The position numbers and the translations under genes are program-made. 64,000 bases of DNA from Amphirosellinia nigrospora (Eukaryota > Ascomycota > Sordariomycetes > Xylariales > Xylariaceae). Where the stretch lies: NCBI GenBank assembly GCA_004123355.1, contig SCHM01000003.1, forward strand, positions 1,302,001-1,366,000, read 5' to 3'. The notes under the pieces were generated by a model. That model was given only the letters and a program-made list of their open reading frames with translations. It was not told the DNA's origin and did not search any database. Below are positions 1 to 12,197 of this stretch, piece by piece; the stretch's first letter is position 1; each line of letters opens with the position of its first letter.

Positions 1-247
1 CCCCAACTCTACTCTGTGTCATCCGAGTTTCTGTTGAGCAGTCACTGATGAGATGGATTAACTACAAAGGCATGTTGCTTGTGAATAGCTGCTGAATTGA
101 GCCCAATATCTGTTTCTGAGTGCGAAACTCATGCCTTAATATTACACAGACCCCTGATGTCATTTTTGGGATGATTTGGTGTTTTCAGTGCGTTCCTACC
201 ATCACAGCCTCTACTTGAAAACTACTTCATCCTCCGTTTTTCGGTTT

Positions 248-942
248 TCACTTCTTCGTCGCAGTCTTGGCCAGGTCGGCGAGCGCGTCACGACGTTTGA
301 ACTTGGCATCCTCAATAACTCCTGATTTTGTATTAGCAAAACGGATGTCATCCAAACAAAAAGTTGCACTATAGCGATAATCTAGTGCCGTTTGCATGAG
401 AGAACGACATACCAGCATCAGCATCGCTAGAGAAATGACCTGACCACTCAATGTAGGTGGAACCCTCAAGTTCACCAGACGTGACGGAATAGCAGCGGAT
501 AGTGGAGAGGACCGAGGTGTAACTGAGCTCGGGTTTTGCAGTGATGACGCTGTAGGTGATGTAATGGTTGATGGTCTAGGATTCAGTTAATTATCCGGGT
601 ACTTATGGACGAACTGAGTGGAAGAGGACGGATGACCTACGCTATGCTCCTCTTGCTTTACGTCAAGCTCGGTGCCATCGTTGAAGGTCCAGTGGACGAC
701 ATCGGCCTCGTCACTGGCTCCCTTAACGAACTCGCTCGACTTCAAGGCTGACCAGAAGTTACTGAAATTCTGAACTAGATATCCCACGACAGTCAGATTC
801 AATTCGGCGAGCATCACGGATGGAATTGGCATTATACGCTGGTTGGATGGTGCGACCTACGCTTGATGTGGTGCCACACATGGCTCAAAGGGGCCTTGAT
901 GACGGTAGACTCAACGACTGAAGTTGAGGTTGGGATCGACAT
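248..942 (-). CDS. SRPBCC / Bet v1-like (START-fold) small protein
   Basis: Four exons (942-861, 774-641, 575-413, 321-248) joined by three GT-AG introns (775-860, 576-640, 322-412) give an uninterrupted 150-residue protein. It starts MSIPTSTSVVESTVIKAPLS and ends in DALADLAKTATKK. The order of elements (N-terminal strand with the VIKAPLSHVW motif, FWSALKSS, a WTFNDGTELDVKQEEHS strand, INHYITYSVI, YIEWSGHFSSDAD, C-terminal helix) is that of the polyketide-cyclase/Bet v1-like SRPBCC fold, a hydrophobic ligand-binding pocket. The start was chosen because it is the first ATG of exon 1 and gives the usual family length. No signal peptide is seen, so the protein is probably cytosolic. Ligand and role are unknown. 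The exon lengths sum to a multiple of three, which supports the splice model. Confidence 0.82.
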
Positions 943-2153
943 GATGAGCGTTAGCTTGCTGATTGAGTATGAGTAGTGTCTAAGTGATGGCGATGGATGG
1001 TTCTTGGATGAGACGAGAGGATGAGCTTTTGTGGTGGAAGAAGATGAGCAGCTTGAAAGAAGTTGAAGGAGCTTGCTCTCTAGGTACTAGTAGTAATATC
1101 TAAGACCTTCTGTTTGCACATAGTTTCTACCTACCTAGGTAGAGGTTCCAAGAAGGTAACACATGCATGCATATCAACGCAGTCTATACGTCATCGGTCG
1201 TGGGCAACTTCCATCTCAGGTGCTGAAAGAAACAACAGGCAGCTGCATACATACACATAACTACCTAAACTTTAGGTATATGTATATTTAGAAGGAATAG
1301 ATCACCAGCGGGGATTGTGTTAAGCGAGGTATTTGTCTAAAGCCCGGGCCTCACTAAATCCTCTATAATACCCTACATACTGACGGATCGATGAACAATA
1401 CACCCCGCTTTAATATTCAGTACGAATAACCGAGTTCAGCTCTGAGTTCCACGTTACTGTGGCGAACTTGAGGTGATGTTAGGTAAATGTCCGACACACC
1501 CTCTTTCATCGCCAAGAGGAAATGAGACATGACTTACCGGAATGCTGTATCGGGCTTAGAACGAAGCCTGTGCATAACCCCTGGCTCAGGAAAGCTTGAT
1601 AAGTCAACCATCTTCATTCTAGACTTAGATGGTATTGAGCTCCGAATGCTACGGGAGAAACGGGAACGATGGAAACTCAGGAGAATCTACTATCGCATCT
1701 CCGTTCTTTATTTACTCCGGAGTTCGCTGGTGTCGGGTGCAGATCCCGTCTTACCGTAGTGTCTCGGATGGCCTAGACGGCGATGTCTCCATTGGTGCGA
1801 TTTCTGGACCTCCGCACGTAAGCCCAACACTCCGGCACTGCGGTGGAGACGCCATATAGATGTCGAAGGGAATGGCAAGCACTGCAAGGCTTTGAAACCT
1901 CAAATTGGGACACGGACCGCGGAGGATTACGTCCACCTTTTTCCCCATCGCGCCCCACGACATTTCGCTTCGACGCCATTTAGCGGCTCTGATCCGAACG
2001 ACCGCTGTTGCAATGGCTCGACCAGCGTGTCATCCGGGGTCGGCGCCCTCCATATATTGCTGTCACTATCCCCTCTGAAGGCATGTTCGCAATAGTAACT
2101 TCAACTCATCATAATTGTTCCTCAGGCACAGTGTCAGCTGCCGCAAATTCAAT
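943..2153. other. Intergenic, divergent promoter region
   Basis: This 1.2 kb lies between the SRPBCC gene (-) and the GH131 gene (+), so it should carry both promoters. It holds several CTACCTAGGTA-like runs near 1080-1140 and 1260-1280. Short open frames at 1529-2095 overlap on both strands and have no recognisable family, so I do not call them genes. Confidence 0.5.
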
Positions 2154-3318
2154 ATGAAGTATTCTTGGCTCCTCACGTTAGCTAGCAGCCAACTGGCAGC
2201 TTGCGGAACGGTGCTATGGGATGGCCGCTTCAATGACCTATCATCCGCCACCGACCTGAACAATTGGTCCTGGGCAAATCAGGTTGGCCCTTACCAGTAT
2301 TACATTCACGGGTCCGGCGCGGTGACCGACTACGTGAACCTCGCATCCAGCTACAAGAATCCCGCCGACAGCCAGTCAAAGCAAGGCGTCAAGATCACCC
2401 TAGACTCAACTGCATACTGGAACGGCCAGACGATGCGACGCACAGAGCTCATCCCCCAGACCACCGCTGCAATCAACGCGGGCAAGGTGTGGTATCACTT
2501 CAGTATGATGCGAAGCGACACAAACGCCCCGTCCACGTCGCGCGAGCATCAGGTAAACTTCTTCGAGAGCCACTTCACTGAGATGAAAATCGGCTGGCTG
2601 AGCGGCGCCAGCGGCACGTCAGACCCCAACCTCCGGTGGATGACCAGCGGCCAGACGCAATGGCAAACCGAGTTCACTGCCGGCGTGTGGCACAATGTGG
2701 CCTACGAAATTGACTTCAGCGCCAACACGGTTGCATTCTGGCACTCGACTGGAGCTGACGACCTGACGCTGACTGTGTCTGCTGTCTCCGTATCTGCGTC
2801 TAGCAACGGTGCTGATTGGCATTTGGGTGTGCTGGAATTACCGCGCGACGGCTATCCTGACACGGACGAGGACTTATTCTTCTCTGGTGTCTACATAGAA
2901 AGCGGCAGCTTGACAACCTCCGTAGCTGGGCCTGGTAGTGAGCAAGCATAAGTCGTCAAATCCCCAAAACGGATGACTGATCTGTCCTTAGGCTCTTCAG
3001 GCGGAGGTTCCTCCAGTAGTACGACTCAAACTAGCAGTACGACCAAAATTAGCACAAGTACGACTCTATCGACTACTACTACGAAAGGATCTTCGACCAC
3101 CACGACATCAGCTCCTGCCACGACGACTACTTCAAGCTGCACGTCGCCGCAATACGCGTGAGTAGGCCCTCTCTGATCTCCGTTTTGTATATTTCCACAA
3201 GCCATTAACCCGAGTCCATGATAGGCAATGCGGAGGCATCAACTGGACAGGGTGCACGGCCTGTGCCTCTGGAAGCACCTGCAGTGCTCTGAATGATTAC
3301 TACCACCAATGTCTATGA
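2154..3318 (+). CDS. Secreted GH131 beta-glucanase with C-terminal CBM1
   Basis: Three exons (2154-2934, 2992-3157, 3225-3318) separated by GT-AG introns encode an intact 346-residue protein. Residues 1-18 ([18 protein letters not shown]) form a signal peptide. About residues 19-260 match the GH131 catalytic domain, with motifs [38 protein letters not shown] and [13 protein letters not shown] Ser/Thr-rich linker follows. The last 35 or so residues are a fungal CBM1 cellulose-binding module with the CGG, CTAC and [12 protein letters not shown] cysteine and aromatic pattern. GH131 enzymes act broadly on beta-1,3, 1,6 and 1,4 glucans outside the cell. The ATG at 2154 was preferred because it begins the signal peptide. 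Introns fall at the linker and inside the CBM. No frame break is seen. Confidence 0.93.
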
Positions 3319-3811
3319 TAAGATCTTCTCACGGCTAGCTTACTTCTTGTACATACTTCATTATTCATTGCATTATCAATATCAATCATAACCTACTTCG
3401 TTCAGATGTAGTGAATTCCAGCCGTGTCTTGGCCAGGACCAGTCCATCGCATTTCCAACATCTTTGGAAACGAAAGTACATATTATCTGGCGTATGCGCC
3501 CACTCTCCGACGGGAGGGGGCGTTGAAACTATTTATGTGGTTTCATAATTTTTTAACTTTAACTTAAAAGGACAAAGCAACAACGTCCACCAAAAACTTC
3601 GGATTTACATGACTCACTATTCAGGGGCGTAACGAGGGTATATTTCGAACTGTACAGTCTTCTAACTATCAGCCCTTTTCAGGAATGATCCGATAAATCT
3701 AGTAGCAACTTGAACCTAGCGAGTGCAGGGACATGGAATAAGTAGAAAATGATCTGCCATAAGGACTTGTGGTGAGACAAAATGAAAGACCCGTAGTAAA
3801 AGAGGAAAATA
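3319..3811. other. Intergenic, convergent 3' ends
   Basis: A 490 bp AT-rich spacer between the ends of the GH131 gene (+) and the AAA ATPase gene (-). It is expected to hold both 3' UTRs and poly(A) signals. I see no gene in it. Confidence 0.5.
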
Positions 3812-6800
3812 CTAAGTTACCACGTTTGATGGGTTAGCGGTGCCCTTTCCGCCCTTTCGAGCACGCTTCCATTTAAGGTACTCTTGAAACTCCTCTGCGT
3901 CGTCCCGATCCCTGTCATCATTCCTGCTCTTCACTTCGGTTCCTTTGTTAGGGAGTCGTTGTACTGCACTGTCGTCATTGCTGTCACTAGGATCATCGTC
4001 GTCGCTATCATCATCATCATCATCACTGCTCGTCTCACCATCATCGTCGTCCTCAGTCTCGTTGTGTTTCTTGGTGTAGAACCCAGGTTTCTTAAGATCA
4101 TAGCCCTGTGATCCTGTCGGTCGTTTCGGGGCCGGGTTTCCGAATCGATCAAATCTCCATTCTTCCCGGCGTGCGATATCTGAATCGGCCGCTCCAAGAG
4201 TAGATACCAGGTATCTATCAAACTCCCTTGAGCTCTCTGCCACTATGCTGAATTGCGCCTCGCCGAGTGTTGGACGTGGACTTCCGTCTTTGGTTTGCTG
4301 ACTGTCATATTCGACTAAAGCAATAGCGGCTTGAAAGGCATTACGTATTTGCCTATACCAGAAGGGCATCAGTAACATGGTTATAATGCATAGATGCTCG
4401 AGTCTTACCGTCCATTCCACGTTCCGAGGCCCTCCTTTTCGGCTTGTCGAAAATGTCGCTTGGCGAATTTCAGGATCTCCTTGTCTTTGATTTTGAAGTT
4501 CGCGGATTGTAATCGATCTTGTTCTGCTCTCGTACGCTTGATATACGTAGAATAAAGCCTGAGCGTGGCTTCTAGGTCGAATTTGGGGTAGAATAGGCTG
4601 ATATGAATACGTGATTTGAAAGCAGGATCTATGCTACCTACTCGATTAGTAGTCAGGAAAAGAATCCCACCGTAATATTCCAAGCTCCGTAGGAAGACGC
4701 TTGTCACAGCATTTCGTCTCAGATCTGTCTTGTTGCGCTTGGCTAAGAAAACGTCGGCTTCATCAAGCAGAAGCACACAACCCCATTTGTGAGCCATGCG
4801 GAAGTTGTAGTGAAGGTTTTTTTCTACCTCTGTCGCTGACTCGCCGATATCGCCGCAGGTGATGGGGAAGAGTGGTCGTTTTGCGTGGTCTGCTACGCAC
4901 TCAGCCTGTCGAGGTTTTCCCGACTCCTGTTCTCATTAGTAGCTAGCGGGAGATGCGACAAGTCAACTGACCTGGTTCGCCATGAAGCAGGAGAATCAAT
5001 CCTGTCCCTTTACCTTGACCACGTCAATGCCATTCCCAATGGTAGGCGTGCGCTTCTCTGGTTTCGTGGCAGCATTCTCATGAACTTTGACCAATGCTTG
5101 AATAGCGGATTTGTGCCTCTCAGGCAACATGAGTTTCATCGAAGGAATTTTCAAACTTCACTTCTGATAGGTCAGCAGTACGCAGGGTTATCCACTGTCT
5201 GTTTCTAAGAACAAATCCGTGTATGTCGCAAGGAAGTAGTAGTAGATCTTCATCATCTAAGTCTTCAGCTGTTCGTGGGCTCAACAAGTGTTGGTTTTCT
5301 TGAATAAATCGATTCGTGCTCTGGTCATCCATATCAAGATCCTTAAAAGCGATATCGCCTCCGCAACAGCCCTCATGTGTGTTGAAATGGCCACAACTGG
5401 CTGGGAAACACGTTTCACGACGGTCAGCCTTGGTGAACCGATCTCTGTTTATGTGGTTTTTCTGTGGCCGCCACTCTGGGACGCTACTCAGAGCCATGCT
5501 CATATCGATGATTACCTGTGCATCGATGTCATGAGGTGGTTCATCCAAAGTGCTTCCTGATAGGTGCCTGTGTGACTGAGGGGGTATCGTCACACCCAAG
5601 TAGCGTTTTCCTTGAGCAATCATGAGCTGTTTTAAACCGTCGGGGTCTCCATCGAATCTGAGCGGGTAGATAGGTAATGATGTAATAGGTTGTCGCCCAA
5701 CAAAGGGGCGGATGGAAAACGAATGGAGTTGCGGCACATATTTGACTCCGTCGAACTTGATCGAAATGCAATCAACCATAAACCCTGCCAACCTTGGCTG
5801 CGGCTCTTCCTTTTTATCTAACCGGTCAACAAGAAGGTCCCGACCGCCTGTGAAATTTAAGACCCGATAAGCATGGGATTTATCAGACTGAACCAAGACG
5901 ATATCTCCGCATCTGAACAGGTGCCATAGATCTTCGTACTCAATATCTGTTGCAATTCCTTCTTTGATTTTACGCCTGAGATCGAAAGTCGGCATCATAT
6001 CCTCGTCCATAAATTTCACAACCAATCTAAGATCTATAAGAAGATCTTCGTCGCTGTAAGCCTTTTGGTATTCTTCCGATTGGGGCACTTCTTCTTGTTG
6101 CGATGGGACGTCATCGGCCTTTTCTTCCAGATCTCTCAGACTTTGTCTTATCGGTTCCTCGTACGTCACAAATAACTTGAAAGGCTTTAAAAAGACAATG
6201 CTCTCCTGTACGTTGTCCTTGTCAGGGGCTGACAGATCATCTGATACGCGTGTCTGAGTGAGCTGTTGGAGGTGTGCAATCAGCCGGCGCGGCCTAATCC
6301 GGAGGCTCTTAGGAATGAGGTGCGTGCTAGATAGTCCAGTCGTTATTCTACGAATTGGAGTAACTTCCGGGCTCGGTCCTGAGTCCGCTAATTGTTCTAT
6401 AACCAAGGCCTCCAGTGCTGGACGCTCTTTCAATGGGGTTTTCAACATGTCCCTTCGCAATTCGAATTTGTCTGGGTTTGAACGTTGAAGGACATGTTCA
6501 AATATCGGGTGCTGTCCTTCTTCCTTTTTTCGAATCTCAAAGTCTTCTGGCAGCTTGTAAAGATCAATTCGAATTCGTCGTATCTGCTCTTCAAGGTCTT
6601 GGATTCTAAGTTCGGTAAATGCGGTATGAATAGTAGCCTGCGCTGTGCGCCTTGCTACAATGCCCTGCTTCTTCTCACGATTGTAAAGATTTCGACCAAT
6701 GTGCTCGTACTGAGAGGTTTGCGCATGATCTTTCGCATCACGCATGCTTTCATCTCCATTATTTAAAGCCGCATCGTTTATGGCATTGAGAGCAAAGGTC

Positions 6801-6976
6801 TCTTCTTCAAGTGGCGGTTCATTGTGGTCTTCTTTAGTAGTTGCCACTGGCAATGCGTCTGCCTTCACCTCATCACCTGTTGTTTTCCCATTCGTTCCCG
6901 AGTCTTTCCCATTCCCACCTAAATCTCCAACGGACTCGACTTGAGGAGAGGAGACGTTTATATTGGTGGGCGTCAT
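3812..6976 (-). CDS. AAA+ ATPase of the fungal DUF7025 type, frame-disrupted
   Basis: Coding runs from the ATG at 6976 (MTPTNINVSSP); an upstream in-frame ATG at 7012 is possible. About 600 residues of N-terminal and central region resemble fungal AAA proteins carrying DUF7025, with ALSSVPEWRPQ and a cysteine/histidine stretch CFPASCGHFNTHEGCCGG. The AAA+ core follows: Walker A HGEPG plus VGKTS split by a 45 bp intron (4927-4971), ITCGDIGESATEVEKNL, Walker B VLLLDEADVFL, sensor ILFLTTNRVGSIDPAFKSR. After an intron (4353-4408) comes a roughly 200-residue tail with a long Asp/Ser-rich acidic stretch. Three single-base shifts lie in 230 bp around Walker A (near 5134, 5012 and 4905), so no continuous protein can be read. 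This is either a pseudogene or an assembly fault. The substrate is unknown. Confidence 0.8.
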
Positions 6977-7012
6977 TTCGCAGCTTGGAAATTTTCTCAG
7001 CAGCGACACCAC

Positions 7013-7429
7013 CGCTGGACAGGAAGAAATCCTGCGATTGGAGAAGAGTTTTCTCAGCGATCAGAGGAGGGGGTTATTAGGATGATAGCCAATCAACTTA
7101 TGTTGCGTTTTGGACCCCAATGTCGCCTAACAAAGAAATACACTTTGCGTGCTGACCTGCATGATGCTGTCAGACACTAAGGTCGCAGGAGGTTAGACGG
7201 TGCTGTATAGTGGACCTATTACGTCGAATCTGGCTATATAAAGCTCTGGAGCGTTCCCGGTTAACCAGGAAAGGGCCAGGGAGGAATGATCTACCCTACA
7301 CTTCGACCAAGCCAGGAGCACTACTTTACCCGAAGACCAAAGGGTATGGCGGATGACCACTGTGCGTGATCGAAGGATATCAAGCATCAGATCAGCTTTA
7401 TACCCGGAACATACCCAGTAAATTTGAAA
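7013..7429. other. Intergenic, divergent promoters
   Basis: A 417 bp spacer between the AAA ATPase (-) and the STAND-like gene (+). Short frames here have no family support. I see no gene. Confidence 0.45.
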
Positions 7430-9857
7430 ATGGATACTTCAGAGAGATCTCAATTCCTCATTTCACGGCCTCGAGCGCCGATTGATGCGGCCGCTCGTTT
7501 TGTCGAGACTAGAATCGTAGCATCAGGCCAAAATGATGCGGTGTATAGCGAGCGGGGGGCAATTTTGTCACGGTTCAGCAGGGGAAGAGAGAGGAACAGA
7601 TCAGGTCAGCGAACTTCTCCATCCGTGATACGGAACATGTCATATCGTGTCTAACATTATGATAGCGCAGAAATGTGGAAGCAGGCTGATGTGGAGAAAG
7701 AGGAGTTGTTTAGTTTGATAGAGCAAGTGCAACTAAATTTGAGGACAAAGGGAGTAATAAGTTGAGCGGTCTGGAGTTGCGACGATGCAAATGGGATCAG
7801 GTAATGGTGCAAGTAAACGAAACGAGTAGTCGGTGGAAAAGTTCACCTCGGCGGACGTCCAAGGCGATGCACTGCATCGATAAATTAGGAGAAAACTCTG
7901 AAGCCTTTCAAAGCTGGCTTGAACTACTACCAGCAGGTGACTATGGCGCAAGGTGAGCCCCGGCTATATTAACGGAGGACGTGGCTAACTAATTCGCAGC
8001 ATCGTAGGCGTTTTCACTATTTCATTGGCGTAAGTAGTACAGTTTTACGCGGTCAAACAACTCACGGTCTAGAAATATCTTTCGCTGACCACTATGGCCA
8101 TTCAGGCGGCCGGCCGATACAAAAAAGTTGAAGATGAAATATTTGAAGCCCTCGCAGAGATACCTGAGATCCTTGAGCACTCACGACGATACATCAAGAT
8201 TTACGCCGATCTTAGGGACCACTCTCTAGAGAAGAGAACGTTCGACCTTTTCAGAAGTATACTCAGAACCCTCTCACACATCATGCGATTCTTCAAGGAT
8301 AGTGCCTTCCGTAAGTGACATTTGATTTTGTTTCAAACCGAGGAGTAACACAACTAAGGATACCCCTCTTAAGGAGTTTACCCAATTCTCCCTTACTTAG
8401 CGTCAGAACAAGTCAAATGACACCTCGTCCTCGTGATTATCATCTACCTCCCTCTCGATTCACACTCTTCATATTGTTATCTGAGGGGTTATAACTCACC
8501 ATCTCCGCTACTACTCCAAGTCCCCTCCTTATTTGATGCAGCTCTTTGTCTGAAACGTTTTCGGACACCTGAACTAGCGAGTCATGTATTGACTATCAAA
8601 GGGAAATTCTCCGAGTCTATCTTGAAACAAGGATCGTATAAGGAGAGCTCACGGCTAGCTTGAAAGAAGTGACGAAGTGTTCAGAAAAGCTCGAAGTGGA
8701 AGCAAATCAGTGTCTTGCGTGGCGGCTGTATAAGCAAGACGGCATACTACAGGAAACCGGTCAAAAGACCGACCTAAGTTTGAACATTCTTCAATCTATA
8801 TACAAGTTACTTCTTACCAGCCCACTCCTGGTGCCAGCACTGAAGGTGAGTTCCGGGCAAGTTTATCTGGTTGGTGCGGGGCCCTAATCAACGTGGTAGG
8901 GTGCAGCACCGAGAGTGATACCCGTGAGCGTATCCTCGCGTACCAAACCCTTGCGAGTATTACAGACTCACCGCCAAATCAAACTCTTGAACCGAAAGGC
9001 AATGCGGATAATCGTCTCGAAACCCGGACAAATAGTAGGGCGAAGAAAGATTCCAGCAAAAACTCAGCACAAATGGCGTCCGAATTATTCAGATTGTTGC
9101 ATTATGACCCAGGCATGATATCAGCCGATGTTGACACTTGCTTGAGAGCTGGTGAGGCATTTGACGAGGACAAGAAGGCTCGAGCTGTAGCGATGATCAA
9201 GAACCCCAAGTTCGAGGAGTTCATGGCTCGGCATTTGATGTCATCGTCGCTATTAGTCAATGGCAGAGCGGATATCTCCTCTACGGAAGGCATATCGCCT
9301 CTCAGCTTTGTGGCCGCCAACTTGATTAGAATATCCGAGAAGCTGGAATCGCCGTTGGGATCTCCGTTCGTGGTCAAATACTTTTGCAATCAACACCCAC
9401 CTTTTCATGAAGATTCAGATATACCATCTCCAGTAACGATGATGGCCAGCCTTGTTTGTCAATTACTCGCCCAAATGTTAGACAGGGAACTTGATGTTGA
9501 CCTATCGATAATCACAAAGCGAGACTGGAAGAAGCTTAAGCAACTAAATTTGAAAGTGCTGTGCAATATATTTCGCGAGCTTATAGATCAACTCCCTCCG
9601 GAAAGTGTGGTTCTCTCCGTCATTGATGACCTCGAAAATATGAGATTGAGGCCTTCATGGAGGACACGGATGCAATCATAAGAAGACTAACGCGATTGGC
9701 AAGGAACCACGACGAGATCGTGTTCAAACTTCTAGTGACATGTCAGAGTCGCGCGTTGGATATTTCCAAGTATTTTCCCAATCAGACGATAGATCTCGTT
9801 GCGGAACTCGAGCCTGATGATGCTGACTCATGGAGGATTTCGAATATGGGTGCATAG
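7430..9857 (+). CDS. STAND-like protein, DUF7708 plus NACHT-flank-like region, broken
   Basis: Fragments in order resemble the common fungal proteins that begin with DUF7708 and continue into a STAND-associated region. At 7760-8318: KWDQVMVQVNETS, SWLELLPAGDYGA, then YKKVEDEIFEALAEIPEILE and HIMRFFKDSA. At 8660-9681: LSLNILQSIYKLLLTSPLL, PFVVKYFCNQ, a Gln/Leu-rich helix with CQLLAQML, FRELIDQLPPESVV and SVIDDLEN. At 9657-9857: a final stretch with FKLLVTCQSRALDISKYFP, close to where LLVTSP occurs in relatives. No Walker A P-loop is visible, so nucleotide binding is doubtful. Several introns are likely near 7960-8100, 8310-8540 and 8850-8890. At least two single-base shifts (about 8655 and 9637) break the frame. 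Relatives are linked to non-self recognition, but the role here is inferred only. Confidence 0.55.
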
Positions 9858-10793
9858 GGTACAATTACCTATATTGCCATCATTTCAAGACGCCTGTTAT
9901 TTTAGCCATTTCTTCCAATAAAAATTACCGGTTGAGAAAAAGGATTGATACTTGAGATCAATGAGGTAAACTCTCAAGGCCTCAATCTTCTAACTACATG
10001 CTACGTTTCAATAAGTTTGAAAAGCTTGCATAAACCATTCCCGAGTCACTATATTTCTTTAACAATAAGATTGTATAAACACTCAGCAGAAGATATTACG
10101 GACATCTGCAGGGGTTAAAAGGTTATATATTGTGTATGTGGGCGCCGGGAAGCGCGGCTGCCCTGTGCCCTTTGTATACATAAACCTCTGTGTAAGATTA
10201 CGTCACCTAACTTCCGAAGATACCCTATACAGGTTAATATACCCCTTGGGAATAGCTATACTTGGCAGTATCTTCTTTTTCGTGACAAAGATGGATAGAG
10301 AAATATTTATAACGTGGCCCAATAGGATGATGAGTATAAAGATCATCCAAGACGTGTTCGTTTTTGGCTTCGATGTTCTTACGTGGATAACGTGTGGGTC
10401 ACGACGAGAAAGGTGTGTTGACAAATCAACAATGCTGATCAGATTCCAGTCACCCATATATGCGCAATAATCATCAGTCTCACAACAGGAAAACAGGTAT
10501 CCGAAGGCTGAGAACGACTAGATTGCACTTTGGCCTTACAATATATGAAGTAGAATTATCGTGTACGTCCCAATAGACTAGGAGTGGTGGAGGCGTAGCT
10601 TAAATACCAGCCCACTTTCGGAGATAGGACTTAAGCCCCTGAGAACCGGGCCCTACACTCACAGTTATATAACCCAACCACGACCATTTTTCCTAAACTC
10701 GTGTAACTATCAAAGCCGAAACAAGGCGCCGTCACCCAATTAACAACCACTACCAGTGTACTTCAAGTACGAGGATATTCCAACGTTGTCAAC
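9858..10793. other. Intergenic, AT-rich
   Basis: 936 bp between two plus-strand genes. A 112-codon frame at 10132-10470 overlaps an antisense frame and matches no family, so it is not called. I see nothing else. Confidence 0.4.
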
Positions 10794-11630
10794 ATGCCTT
10801 CCAGAGGATTACGACGATCCTCCTTGTTCCTGGCGCTTTTGGCGAGCCCAGTGGCTTTGATGCACTCATTCCATACCTAGAGGAAGCTGGTTTTGCAACG
10901 CATCCAGGGCCTTACCCTAGCTGTGATCCGAAAGATCCCAGTGTAGCAACTTGCAAAAATGACATCGACTTTCTTCGAAATAACGTCCTTCTTCCTCTGT
11001 TAGAGCATAAAGAAGTTATTATTTTTGCTCACTCATATGGGGTATAGTGGCTGCAGGAGCAGCAAAGGACCTCGATAAAGAAATGCGGGAAACGCAGGGT
11101 CATATTGAGAGCGTTGTCGGGCTGATCTATGTTGCTGGTAATATCACCCTGGAAGGAGAGTCTCTCTTACAGGCGGTTGGAGGAGCTTACCCGCCATTTA
11201 TTAAGGAAAATAAGGTAAATTTAAGCACAAACGAATTTCTAGAGTGCTATTTCTAATGTGTCTTCATCTATTCTAGCCAGCCAAGGGTGTTGCAGTTATC
11301 GAACCAGCAATGGGCACTCTGTACAATGACTGTGATCCAGCACTCGAGCCGGAATTGGCGCAGCAGATGAAACCCCATTCCCTCTTAGCCTTCGCTACTG
11401 CTGCTACAGCACCGGCTTGGGCAGACAAAGGCTTTGATGGGAGGAGGGCATACATTCGAACGCTTAAGGATTGTTGTAATCCTTCATGGTTACAGGATTC
11501 ATGGCTCGAGAAGACCAAGGTGCAATGGAATGTGGTTGACTTCAACACTGGTCATATGCCATTTGTTAGCAGCCCCAAGGAATTGGCAGCAACAATCATA
11601 GAGCTTGGCCGTAGGTTTCTGGCTCATTAA
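10794..11630 (+). CDS. Alpha/beta-hydrolase fold protein
   Basis: The protein reads TILLVPGAFGEPSGFDALIP near the N terminus (the HG/oxyanion strand of the fold). The nucleophile elbow is FAHSYGG at about 11025-11042. After an intron (11215-11276) come PAKGVAVIEPAMGTLYNDCD and the catalytic-histidine region FNTGHMPFVS, ending ELGRRFLAH. About 250 residues is normal for these small cytosolic fungal hydrolases, often annotated as salicylate-esterase or AB-hydrolase-1-like. The substrate is unknown. Two frame shifts interrupt it. One lies between the ATG at 10794 and residue 10. The other is in the GGGG run at 11039-11042, where one more G would restore Ser-Tyr-Gly-Gly-Ile. The start is therefore tentative. 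Confidence 0.78.
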
Positions 11631-12197
11631 AAGTGGTTATGTCTCTTGGAGGATGATTCCTCTGGTGGTAACTACGACGTTATGCAAGGCATGTACGATA
11701 CTCGGTCAACTTGGTTCTTTCGCGCCCTGTATAAGATGAGTGGGATAAGAGTTTTATCCCTTGCTTCTCTATCTCAAATCGTGAAGCCTCTCACGTAGCC
11801 GCAACAAGTTGTCCAAAAACCATCGCGCATTGCCGACTTAGCCATGCCGAGCAAAGTGTCTACCTAAATTTACAAGTTAGAAAAGGAACATGGAACTTTC
11901 TCCAAGCATACATGTCACTCTAGAAGTCTAAATAGTACATCTCTAACGTCATTTTAAATCGATAGAATTAAGGGATATAGGCGACAGTAATCGCTAGATT
12001 CAAAAGTTACCTACATACAGATAAGTACAGAACTATTACCCCCGAGTCTTTTCTGATTTTGTAACCATGAAGGTTCAGAATTATTAGATGCTATTAACCA
12101 TATTCCCAACAAATACGTATCCACACGCGAAGTCGAACTCAACGAGTCTTTATGAACAAGTTGGTATGGTTTTCGCCGTCGGCATCCCTTGCAATTG
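11631..12197. other. Intergenic, convergent 3' ends
   Basis: 567 bp between the hydrolase (+) and the small secreted protein gene (-). It is AT-rich and no coding sequence is recognised. Confidence 0.4.

Noticed and set aside
1529-2095. Overlapping short frames upstream of the GH131 gene
   Set aside because: Open on both strands by chance in GC-richer DNA; no motif or splice structure.
10132-10470. 112-codon plus-strand frame with a hydrophobic stretch
   Set aside because: Overlaps an 84-codon antisense frame, AT-rich codons, no family resemblance.
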